Assembly (NCBI GenBank): GCA_030619095.1
Contig: JAUXCB010000016.1
Span: 1 to 11,626 of the forward strand
Origin: Verrucomicrobiota bacterium
GTDB taxonomy: Bacteria > Verrucomicrobiota > Kiritimatiellia > Kiritimatiellales > Tichowtungiaceae
Direction: 5' to 3'
DNA length: 11,626 bases
Made by a program: the position numbers and the translations under genes. The notes beneath the pieces are model-generated. The model saw nothing but the letters and a program-made list of their open reading frames with translations, was not told the DNA's origin and ran no database searches. The stretch's first letter is position 1. Each line of letters opens with the position of its first letter. Of this stretch, positions 5,901 to 11,626 are shown piece by piece.

Positions 5901-7403
5901 CTATCGATCTGCCTGCTTTGTCATTTTGAGCAGGCGGTTTTGATCTGCTGTAGTTATCATATCTTCTGAAAAGCGCCAGCTCCAATTCCCGTGCGCGGTG
6001 CCTGGACGGTTCATGCGCGTCCCCTTTCCGAGGAGATCCTGCAACGGAAGGATCGCCCACTTGGCGGGCGAACGCATGGCCAATGCGCACAGATCCTGCT
6101 GGATATTTTTTCCGTCGCACTGCAGATAGCTTCGCACCCGGTGGCGCTCGCCTTCATCGGCCTTCTTAAACCAGGTGCGGGTGGTTTCGTTATCGTGTGT
6201 TCCCGTGTAAATGACCCGGTTCTCGTCGCGCCCCTCAGGGCGATAGCCGCGCTTGTGCATTTCCTTTTCGCCGAAGCGGAAATGCAGGATGTCCATGCCC
6301 GGGAATCCGCAGTTCAAACAGAGCTTTTCGACCGCTTTAGTAATTTCACCCAGATCTTCAGCGATCACATGATCGGCCAACCGGAAGGATCTCCCGAACT
6401 CTGAAAAATTCCGCAGGTTTTTTTCCAGCGTTTGGAAAAACTCCAGATTCGGACCTTTGACCCAGCGGCCCTTAATCGCCGTCGGTTCATCGGCCGGGAT
6501 TTCCCAATAATCCTCAAACGCGCGGAAGTGATCGATCCGCACGATATCCGTCATTTCAAAGCTTCGGTGCATCCGCTCTGTCCACCACTTATAGGCGCTC
6601 GCGCGGTGCGCCGCCCAGTCGTAGAGCGGATTGCCCCAGCGCTGGCCCGTTTTGCTGAAATAGTCCGGCGGCACGCCCGCGACCACCGTCGCAGCACCAT
6701 CCGGGTTCAGAAAAAACAGCTCGCGGTTCGCCCAGACATCGACCGAGTCGCCCGCAACAAAAATCGGGATATCGCCGATCAGTTCGATTTCCAGCGTGTG
6801 GAAAAATTTCTTCGTTTTCTTCCAGTGCCTGGAAAAAAGGTATTGGAGCACCTCGTAACGACGGATACTTTTTTCGTATTGTCCACGTGCTTTTTTCAGG
6901 GTTTGAAAATCGCGGTCGCGCAGCGCCTCCGGCCACTCCGTCCAGGAGCGGTTGGCGTGCGCTTCGCGCAACGCCATAAACAACGTGTAGTCGTCGAGCC
7001 ATGCGGCCTCCTGCTTGCAGAAGGTGCGAAATGCAGGGGTTGACTCAAAACGATCCGCCACACGGAAAAGGATCTTTTCACGCGCTTCGATCACCTCGGG
7101 AAAATTAATTTTATGCGGATCAAATATTGGGAAGCGGCTCAGGTTGCGGCGGGAGAGCAGGCCTTCTTCGATAAGCACGTCGAAACTGATCAGCAGGTGA
7201 TTGCCGGCAAAAGCGGAAAGCGAGGAGTAGGGCGAAAAACCGTGGCCGACCGGTCCGGTCGGAAGAATCTGCCAAAGTTTCTGACCCGATTTTGCAAGAA
7301 ACTCGCCGAAGCACCGAGCGGAGGGGCCCAGCTCTCCCATGCCCCACTCCCCGGGCAGCGAGGTAATGTGGAGTAATATTCCGCTTTTACGTTCGAAATT
7401 CAT
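5901..7403 (-). CDS. malQ: 4-alpha-glucanotransferase (amylomaltase/D-enzyme), GH77
   Basis: 500 residues, normal for the bacterial amylomaltase type. It moves alpha-1,4-glucan segments between maltodextrins or glycogen-derived chains, releasing glucose, in the cytoplasm. Visible: 'SGILLHITSLPGEWGMGELG' (about 7-26), 'ILPTGPVGHGFSPYSSLSAF' (46-65), 'DIPIFVAGDSVDVWANRELF' (211-230), 'GVPPDYFSKTGQRWGNPLYDW' region (243-263), 'DIVRIDHFRAF' with catalytic nucleophile D291, 'VIAEDLG' with acid/base E349, and 'THDNETTRTW' with the transition-state-stabilising D404. A TTG 60 nt upstream would add 20 atypical residues; the ATG at 7403 is preferred because family homology starts right after it and a promoter -10 box lies 7 nt in front. 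It has no Shine-Dalgarno sequence. mscS follows 15 nt behind. Confidence 0.96.
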   Translation of the reverse strand: MNFERKSGILLHITSLPGEWGMGELGPSARCFGEFLAKSGQKLWQILPTGPVGHGFSPYSSLSAFAGNHLLISFDVLIEEGLLSRRNLSRFPIFDPHKINFPEVIEAREKILFRVADRFESTPAFRTFCKQEAAWLDDYTLFMALREAHANRSWTEWPEALRDRDFQTLKKARGQYEKSIRRYEVLQYLFSRHWKKTKKFFHTLEIELIGDIPIFVAGDSVDVWANRELFFLNPDGAATVVAGVPPDYFSKTGQRWGNPLYDWAAHRASAYKWWTERMHRSFEMTDIVRIDHFRAFEDYWEIPADEPTAIKGRWVKGPNLEFFQTLEKNLRNFSEFGRSFRLADHVIAEDLGEITKAVEKLCLNCGFPGMDILHFRFGEKEMHKRGYRPEGRDENRVIYTGTHDNETTRTWFKKADEGERHRVRSYLQCDGKNIQQDLCALAMRSPAKWAILPLQDLLGKGTRMNRPGTAHGNWSWRFSEDMITTADQNRLLKMTKQADR

Positions 7404-7410
7404 GGGCGGC

Positions 7411-7438
7411 ACAATACGGACAATCAGAGAGGAGTCAA
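7411..7438 (-). promoter_or_regulatory. Promoter of malQ-mscS, predicted leaderless
   Basis: On the minus strand TTGACT (7438-7433), a 16-nt spacer, and TATTGT (7416-7411), ending 7 nt before the malQ ATG. The predicted transcription start falls on or next to the start codon. The remaining gap up to 7524 holds a purine/pyrimidine-biased tract near 7476-7492 and a 4-bp GCCG/CGGC dyad, but no convincing terminator. Confidence 0.55.
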
Positions 7439-7524
7439 CCCATTGGCTGTCAAAAGAAGCCAATTAAGTATCCCAAAGAGGGGGGAGAGGCCGTCTGTCC
7501 GGCTAAAAAGGCGATCATCCTGGA

Positions 7525-7728
7525 TTATGCAGATTCGGTTTTCTCATCCAGACATTTGAGATGATAGCTGAAAAGTGCTTCGACCTCTTCCTCGCTTTTC
7601 GAATCCAGCCAGACGATCCGCTCCTCAATCGAACGCTGGCGAATCTCATGGAGCGGACACTCTTTGGGGTTGCCCCCCAGTGAACAGCGGAGAATGCGGC
7701 CATGCATGGCGAGGCGCACCTCACTCAT
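7525..7728 (-). CDS. Small conserved-looking Cys/His protein of unknown function
   Basis: 67 residues from the ATG at 7728. It shows 'MHGRILRCSLGGNPKECPLHEIR' style architecture: C-x8-C-P-L-H, then 'SIEERIVWLDSKSEEEVEAL' and 'YHLKCL' near the C-terminus. The two Cys, the following His and the late H-x2-C pair could bind a metal such as zinc; this is inference. I have a recollection of similar 'GGNP..CPLHEIR....EER..W' proteins of unknown function in other phyla, but cannot name a family. An in-frame GTG at 7764 would give 79 residues; the ATG is chosen because GGAG sits 5 nt before it. Preceded by its own strong promoter (7803-7831) and followed by malQ in the same direction after a gap that has a separate promoter. 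Confidence 0.8.
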   Translation of the reverse strand: MSEVRLAMHGRILRCSLGGNPKECPLHEIRQRSIEERIVWLDSKSEEEVEALFSYHLKCLDEKTESA

Positions 7729-7802
7729 CTCTTCTCCATTCACTGCTTTTTTCGGCTCACTCACGAAAACAATCTCAACTCCGCCAGGGTTTATTGAGAA
7801 AC

Positions 7803-7831
7803 AGTATAAATTGAGGACAATGAATCGTCAA
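7803..7831 (-). promoter_or_regulatory. Strong sigma-70-type promoter of the small Cys/His gene
   Basis: On the minus strand TTGACG (7831-7826), exactly 17 nt, then TATACT (7808-7803): 5 of 6 matches in each box, the best promoter in the window. The predicted start near 7796 gives a leader of about 68 nt to the ATG at 7728. It lies in the 92-128 bp gap after the PHP gene, so the small gene can be expressed apart from the gene upstream. Confidence 0.75.
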
Positions 7832-7856
7832 ATAAATACGGGGTACCTGCAAGGGT

Positions 7857-8699
7857 TTATGTGTTCGAGATCTTCTGCTGAATGACCACCAGAATCTCGT
7901 CAGGAACACACAGCTGGCCAAAGCCCCTGCCGAGAGAAAGGTCGGGGGTGAAGGCCCCGTGGAAATCGCTGCCGCCGGTGGCGACAAGATCAAAGTCCTC
8001 GCAAATTCCTTCAAATGCTTTCTGCTGATGCGGCTGGTGAGATGAATAGTACACTTCCATTCCGCCGAGCCCCTGCTCTTTCAGCTTTTCAACCATCCGG
8101 CGCAGTTTATTTCGGGGGAGCCGCAACTGGGCCGGGTGGGCAAGCACCGGCAACCCCCCTGCTCCGCGAATCAGTTCGAGACACTGCACGGGCGTCAGGC
8201 GGCGGCGGTCGACATAGGCCGCGCAGTTTTTACCGAGCAGCTGCTTGAACACCTTCCCTTTCCGTTTAAAGTTCCCCTTTCCAATCAGCGCCGCCGCAAA
8301 GTGTGGCCGGCCAATCAACTCGTCGGCAGAGTGTTTGCGAACATCTTCCATTGTGATCTTATAGCCAAGCGTCTTGAGCTTTTTCAGCATCTGAAGGTTG
8401 CGCTCCTCGCGTCCTGCGCGTACCCATTCAAGCGCCTCCTGCATCGCCGCATTCGACGGATCAAAACCGTACCCGAGAATATGGAGCGTCCTGTCGCCGT
8501 ACTCTGCGCTCAACTCAATTCCCGACAATGTCTTAACGGAAGATTCTTTTCCTGCCGCCATGAAGCGGTTCAACCCACCCGTGGTATCATGATCGGTGAG
8601 TGCCAGCGCGCTCAGACCGGCCTGTTCGGCCAGTTCCAACAGTTCCTCAGGGGTGCTGGAGCCATCGGAGAAAATGGAATGGCAATGTAGATCAATCAT
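7857..8699 (-). CDS. PHP-domain phosphoesterase, TrpH/YciV (RNase AM) type
   Basis: 280 residues, normal for this group. The PHP metal-site motifs are all present in order: 'DLHCHSIFSDG' (3-13; H5, H7, D12), 'ALTDHDTTGG' (34-42; D36, H37), 'GIELSAE' (E62), 'LHILGYGFD' (H73), 'GRPHFA' (H133), 'VLAHPAQ' (H188) and 'GGSDFHG' (D245, H247). The insertion between 'GYGF' and 'RPHFA' (about 80-130), with 'RAGREERNLQMLKKLKTLGY', is typical of the TrpH/YciV branch. Members act on 3',5'-nucleoside bisphosphates and on 5' ends of short RNAs (RNase AM in E. coli); the exact substrate here is not determined. The ATG at 8699 has no clear Shine-Dalgarno sequence. The gene is divergent from the 8906 gene. Confidence 0.92.
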   Translation of the reverse strand: MIDLHCHSIFSDGSSTPEELLELAEQAGLSALALTDHDTTGGLNRFMAAGKESSVKTLSGIELSAEYGDRTLHILGYGFDPSNAAMQEALEWVRAGREERNLQMLKKLKTLGYKITMEDVRKHSADELIGRPHFAAALIGKGNFKRKGKVFKQLLGKNCAAYVDRRRLTPVQCLELIRGAGGLPVLAHPAQLRLPRNKLRRMVEKLKEQGLGGMEVYYSSHQPHQQKAFEGICEDFDLVATGGSDFHGAFTPDLSLGRGFGQLCVPDEILVVIQQKISNT

Positions 8700-8774
8700 A
8701 AAGGTCGTTATTTCGTGTTCATTGCGGGATCACAGGCATTTCTTATTTTAGCCAACCCAGCTTTCATACAGTAC

Positions 8775-8780
8775 TATAAT
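8775..8780 (+). promoter_or_regulatory. Perfect TATAAT -10 box in the divergent intergenic region
   Basis: A consensus TATAAT lies 126 nt before the ATG at 8906. No -35 box sits at 16-18 nt upstream (CCAACC is there) and there is no TGn extension, so it could need an activator. It is the best candidate for transcription of the downstream gene. The rest of the 206-bp interval 8700-8905 holds nothing else I can support. Confidence 0.35.
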
Positions 8781-8905
8781 CTGATCCAGCCAATCTGCGA
8801 TCATATTTCCTGACCGTTCGATGGCACGATAGCATGGATGCATTTTATCTGGTCAAGTCCGCCCGAAAACCGTTATGCTCAATGCAGTTAAGGAAATTAC
8901 AGCCT

Positions 8906-10453
8906 ATGCCGCCCAATGAACAAAACCCTCTTTCTACCGAGCTGAAAACCATACTCAGCGTACTGGGCCGCGGACTCGGAACCGTCTCGGTCTACGGCTT
9001 GGATCACCCCTCGGTCGACCAAATTATAGAGCAGACCTTCAGCGAACTGCAAAACGCACTGAAAACCACTCCATCCATCGCTATCGGTTCATTCAACGGA
9101 ACGCTGACCGTAAACGGAGAACCGGCCAGTGCACATGATATGCCGACAAAAACAATCGAAAAGCGGCTGGTCTCACTGAAAATCTCACATCTGGTGCTCA
9201 ATAGCGGACTATCTAAAAAGGAACTTAAGCATCTACTGGGGGCCCTCTGCTCCCCCTCGGATGAAAAGATGAAGCAGACCATTTCGTCCGGCGTTCTCAA
9301 ACATGTGGAGCTCGACAATGTGAAGTATGTCGTCATGCACAAAGGAGAAAAAAAGGTCGGTGCCGGCGGGGACCACGATCAGGGGATCACGTCCAGTGAC
9401 GAACCAGCACCCTCCGTTCAGGTCGGACAGATCATGGCCTTTCTCAAGGGTGAACCCTCCGCATCCGGTGCCGAAAAAAAGGTGAAAGACCTGCTCTCTG
9501 ATCCGGAAAAGCTGGGGCAAATGATTATGGATGCCGCCGCCGTGCGGCAGTCCACCCGTTCGCTAGCGGGCGGCGAAAACATGGCCGACATCGTCATTGG
9601 CTGTCTGCGACGAACCTATGACGGGATGAAACGTGAAGCAGACTTTCAGGATGCAAAAGGAAAAGCCAGCCTGACCAAAGCCATGATGCTGCTCGAAAAA
9701 ACCGTCTTAGACAAAATCCGAAATGCGCTGGGCCCCATGAGCCAGAGTGTCGACCGGCGCATTCTCTCCGCGATCAAAGAGATGGAGGAAGAGCAGCACA
9801 TGGACGTGCTGGCCGCGCACTATTTTGAACAGCGCCGGAAGATAGAAAAAGTCGAAGAGAGAATGATCGACTATATTCAAGAACATGGAGAAGCCAAAGC
9901 CCGGGAGCAGTTCACCAGTGCGAATCTTCCTCCCAAAGATTGGCATCGTCTGATGGTGGAGGCCGAAGTTTCTGAAAAAAAATCCGGCGGCGGAATCTCT
10001 ATGGGTAGCGGCATGGATCTGAGTGCGCTAGCCATAGTGCTCGAAAAAATTGAAGATCTCAGCCACACAGACCCGAACGATCCTCAACAGATCAATACAA
10101 CCATTCAATCCGCCACAAACGGTCTCTCCACCTACGCCGATCGCATTGAAACCCGCATCAGTGAACTGGAAGGACAGATCGAACTGGAAGAGAAAAAAAG
10201 CTCACTGGTCGATAGCAATGCCCGCCACCTCACCCGCGAGGAACTGATGGAAGAAATCTCCAACCTAACTCTGGCCCTCATCCAGCCGCTGACCGTTATC
10301 AACGCCTCGGCGGAAGCGGCGCTGGATCATGCCGGACAGGAAAAACAGAAAGAATTTCTGGATCTCGTCTATACCAGTGGCAGGCGAATGGAGAAGCTGT
10401 CCAAGCGGCTTATGAAGCTGGTCGGCTACCCTCTCCTGGAAAAACCCATGTAA
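8906..10453 (+). CDS. Cytoplasmic protein with a histidine-less HisKA-like C-terminal helix pair
   Basis: 515 residues, no signal peptide or membrane segment. The N-terminal part (about 10-150) has 'LGRGLGTVSVYGLDHPSVDQ', 'IAIGSFNGTLTVNGEP' and 'LNSGLSKKELKHLLGAL'. I recognise this as the module found in front of some HD-GYP, HEAT and histidine-kinase proteins, where the pattern 'lyp.HP....f..L' precedes 'l.vng' and 'GLs..EL..fL'. The middle is helical and charged (about 180-370), followed by a coiled coil 'ETRISELEGQIELEEKKSSL' near 415-435. The C-terminus (441-515), 'LTREELMEEISNLTLALIQP' then 'LTVINASAEAAL', matches a HisKA dimerisation helix pair, but leucine stands where the phospho-accepting histidine should be, and no ATPase domain follows. 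The likely role is a scaffold, dimerisation or decoy partner in signalling, by inference. Start: an ATG at 8834 gives 24 more, atypical residues; 8906 is chosen because of AAGGA 11 nt before it, a loose call. Confidence 0.78.
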   Translation: MPPNEQNPLSTELKTILSVLGRGLGTVSVYGLDHPSVDQIIEQTFSELQNALKTTPSIAIGSFNGTLTVNGEPASAHDMPTKTIEKRLVSLKISHLVLNSGLSKKELKHLLGALCSPSDEKMKQTISSGVLKHVELDNVKYVVMHKGEKKVGAGGDHDQGITSSDEPAPSVQVGQIMAFLKGEPSASGAEKKVKDLLSDPEKLGQMIMDAAAVRQSTRSLAGGENMADIVIGCLRRTYDGMKREADFQDAKGKASLTKAMMLLEKTVLDKIRNALGPMSQSVDRRILSAIKEMEEEQHMDVLAAHYFEQRRKIEKVEERMIDYIQEHGEAKAREQFTSANLPPKDWHRLMVEAEVSEKKSGGGISMGSGMDLSALAIVLEKIEDLSHTDPNDPQQINTTIQSATNGLSTYADRIETRISELEGQIELEEKKSSLVDSNARHLTREELMEEISNLTLALIQPLTVINASAEAALDHAGQEKQKEFLDLVYTSGRRMEKLSKRLMKLVGYPLLEKPM

Positions 10454-10461
10454 GTGCCTTT

Positions 10462-10484
10462 GGAATGGCGGCCGCCACGGTTCC
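10462..10484. terminator. GC-rich dyad between convergent genes
   Basis: A perfect 12-bp palindrome TGGCGGCCGCCA (10466-10477) flanked by GGAA and TTCC sits in the 30-bp gap between the 8906 gene and the facing carboxypeptidase gene. No T-run follows, so an intrinsic terminator role is only possible. Confidence 0.25.
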
Positions 10485-11362
10485 TATGGAAGAGGGGTCG
10501 AAAGGACAAATCCGCGTTCAAGTAGACGCTTCGCCCACTGGTTGCGGACATCTTTAGACTTGCATCCCATCACCACGGCGATAATGCGCTGCTCGCCGCG
10601 CTTTGCGGTCGCCGTGATGGAAAACCCGCCCTTCCGAAAATAGCCGGTTTTCATGCCGTCGCACCCCTCCACGTTTCGCAGCAGCATGTTCGAGCTAGTC
10701 AACGTGACCTTGTGGTTTCCTGGACGGAAATCCCGCATGTAAACGGATGAATATTTATGGATATCGGGATGGGCCTGCATCAGCGCATTGGCTAAACGAG
10801 CCATATCGAGCGCGGAAGAGATGTCCACTAACTGTCCCGGCCCCGGCGGCAGTCCGTGCACATTATAAAAAACCGTGTCGGACAGCCCGATCTCCCGCGC
10901 CTTGGCGTTCATTTTTTTCGCATGAGCCTCCCGGGTTCCCGAGGAAGTAATGGCCAGCGCGGTCGCCGCATCATTGGCTGAATGGATCGCTGTGGCATAC
11001 ATCAGCTCCTCCAGCGGAAAGACCTCCCCCTCCTTCAGCCAGACCTGCCTGGCCCCGACCAGAGCGATCTCGCGCGTGACTTCCACGGGCTGATTGAGCT
11101 TCAGCTTTCCCTCAGCCAGCTCGTCGAGCACCACGAACAGATTCATCATCTTAATCATGCTGGCAGGGTATGCCTCCGCCGAAGCGTGGTCTTCCCACAG
11201 AATCGAACCCGTGTTGGCATTCATCACCACCGCGCTGTAATAGGGGTCACGTGAGCGTGCCTCAATGGCCTCGGCACAAAGCGCGCTTCCACCCAGTAAA
11301 AGAAGAAGGCCCGGACATTTGCAGCGGCTGGAAAAACTATTTTTGAATAAATTGATTTTCAT
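10484..11362 (-). CDS. D-alanyl-D-alanine carboxypeptidase, peptidase S11 (PBP5/6-like)
   Basis: 292 residues. It trims the terminal D-Ala from peptidoglycan pentapeptides in the periplasm. The three active-site motifs are present: S68-M-I-K71 within 'YPASMIKMMN', S128-A-N130 in 'HSANDAA', and K238-T-G in 'GCDGMKTGYFRKGGFS'. The N-terminus has a signal peptide (hydrophobic 'GLLLLLGGSALCA', about 18-30); a cysteine at 29 is not in a good lipobox, so signal peptidase I cleavage is more likely. The protein ends soon after the transpeptidase-like domain ('RLLERGFVLSTPLP'): the C-terminal beta domain and amphipathic membrane anchor of E. coli DacA are absent, so this is the short soluble form. No Shine-Dalgarno sequence before the ATG. 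Single-gene unit, divergent from the SulP gene. Confidence 0.93.
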   Translation of the reverse strand: MKINLFKNSFSSRCKCPGLLLLLGGSALCAEAIEARSRDPYYSAVVMNANTGSILWEDHASAEAYPASMIKMMNLFVVLDELAEGKLKLNQPVEVTREIALVGARQVWLKEGEVFPLEELMYATAIHSANDAATALAITSSGTREAHAKKMNAKAREIGLSDTVFYNVHGLPPGPGQLVDISSALDMARLANALMQAHPDIHKYSSVYMRDFRPGNHKVTLTSSNMLLRNVEGCDGMKTGYFRKGGFSITATAKRGEQRIIAVVMGCKSKDVRNQWAKRLLERGFVLSTPLP

Positions 11363-11370
11363 AGCCGTGC

Positions 11371-11376
11371 AATGTA
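11371..11376 (-). promoter_or_regulatory. Possible -10 box of the carboxypeptidase gene
   Basis: TACATT (4 of 6) ends 8 nt before the ATG at 11362, the same spacing as the other presumed leaderless starts here. No good -35 box is at 16-18 nt, so support is weak. Confidence 0.3.
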
Positions 11377-11416
11377 GCAGACCCTAACGACCCGTAGAAT
11401 TCAATTTTTGCCCTTC

Positions 11417-11445
11417 TGTACAACCGGATCCATTTTGATCATAAT
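11417..11445 (+). promoter_or_regulatory. Candidate promoter of the SulP-type gene
   Basis: TGTACA (11417-11422), a 17-nt spacer, CATAAT (11440-11445; 5 of 6). The predicted start near 11452 gives a leader of about 96 nt before the ATG at 11548, which agrees with the folded leader described separately. Confidence 0.5.
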
Positions 11446-11503
11446 TCTTTTCCTCCGGGGTTGCGATTCGCAAAAAAACAGGGATGATGCCCCCTCATTC
11501 GAA

Positions 11504-11547
11504 AGGGAGCACGTAAAGCGGGTTCCCTCCTTTTTACAGGAGGTGGC
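11504..11547 (+). promoter_or_regulatory. Structured leader that can hide the Shine-Dalgarno sequence of the SulP gene
   Basis: A full AGGAGG (11538-11543) lies 4 nt before the ATG and can pair completely with CCTCCT (11526-11531) across a 6-nt loop. A competing stem, AGGGA (11504-11508) with TCCCT (11524-11528), overlaps the blocking strand and would free the Shine-Dalgarno sequence. A further small hairpin TTGCG/CGCAA lies upstream at 11461-11473. The two exclusive folds suggest translational control; the signal is unknown and I match it to no named riboswitch. Confidence 0.5.
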
Positions 11548-11626
11548 ATGTTCGATCTGTTTCAGAAAAAACGCGGAACGTTTAAAAACGATATTCTTTC
11601 AGGCATCACCGTAGCACTGGCGCTCG
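11548..11626 (+). CDS. N-terminus of a SulP-family anion transporter, cut by the window edge
   Basis: Only 26 codons are present. After 'MFDLFQKKRG' comes 'TFKNDILSGITVALAL', which is the characteristic N-terminal start of SulP (SLC26-type) transporters: 'D.laGitVAl' leading into the first membrane helix. Members carry sulfate, bicarbonate or other anions across the cytoplasmic membrane; the substrate cannot be told from this fragment. The start is well supported by AGGAGG 4 nt upstream. The call rests on a short signature, so another multi-helix transporter remains possible. Confidence 0.72.
   Translation, partial: MFDLFQKKRGTFKNDILSGITVALAL

Noticed and set aside
6432..7043. Plus-strand open frame of 203 codons
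   Set aside because: Antisense to malQ, which has all catalytic motifs; an Arg/Val-rich shadow.
7787..7857. Direct repeat AGGGTTTAT at about 7790 and 7852
   Set aside because: Nine bases only, no flanking similarity or mobile-element signs; likely chance.
8136..8690. Plus-strand open frame of 184 codons
   Set aside because: Antisense to the PHP-domain gene with a full set of metal ligands.
11461..11480. Intrinsic terminator (TTGCG/CGCAA hairpin followed by seven A)
   Set aside because: The homopolymer is A after the hairpin on the plus strand; on the minus strand the T-run precedes the hairpin, so neither direction fits.
11408..11614. Plus-strand 68-codon frame starting with TTG
   Set aside because: It overlaps the SulP start out of frame and runs through the promoter, folded leader and Shine-Dalgarno sequence of that gene; no own ribosome-binding site.

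Overview
The window looks like chromosome from a moderately GC-rich bacterium of the PVC group, most likely Kiritimatiellota/Verrucomicrobiota. The clues are a TIGR03790-type exported protein and several dispersed palindromic repeats ('ATTCGCG', 'ATTCGATATTC' and 'CCGAGGTC' types) that I associate with such genomes. This placement is inference from remembered patterns, not a search. Genes are densely packed, no gene-free stretch exceeds 300 bases, and I see no rRNA, tRNA, CRISPR array, transposase or prophage gene.

Layout. Bases 1-4078 (minus strand) form one apparent transcription unit: a TIGR03790 exported protein, tsaE, tsaB and a GT87-type membrane glycosyltransferase cut by the window edge. 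tsaE and tsaB encode two parts of the machinery that makes the N6-threonylcarbamoyl-adenosine (t6A) modification of tRNA. A 54-bp divergent promoter region separates this unit from a plus-strand gene for a small exported protein of unknown function (4133-4762). Facing it on the minus strand is a malQ (4-alpha-glucanotransferase) and mscS-family channel pair (7403-4833). Upstream of malQ, also on the minus strand, are a 67-residue Cys/His-containing protein with its own strong promoter and a PHP-domain phosphoesterase of the TrpH/RNase AM type (8699-7857). A divergent plus-strand gene (8906-10453) encodes a soluble protein with a dimerisation-type histidine-kinase helix pair that lacks the phospho-accepting histidine. 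It converges on a minus-strand D-alanyl-D-alanine carboxypeptidase (11362-10484). The window ends in the first 26 codons of a plus-strand SulP-type anion transporter with a structured leader.

Most notable. (1) tsaB is kept open although at least two blocks of palindromic repeat DNA sit in its reading frame, adding about 75 residues in the second domain; a further repeat fills the gap in front of it. (2) The N-terminus of the TIGR03790 protein, including the positively charged part of its signal peptide, is also encoded by an inverted repeat. Together these resemble the Rickettsia palindromic elements, which are known to insert in frame in genes. (3) Several genes that begin a transcription unit have no Shine-Dalgarno sequence and have a promoter -10 box only 6-8 nt before the ATG, which suggests leaderless mRNAs. 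(4) The SulP leader can fold so that its perfect AGGAGG is fully paired, with a competing alternative stem. (5) The 8906-10453 protein appears to be a kinase-derived protein that has lost both its phospho-acceptor and its ATPase domain.
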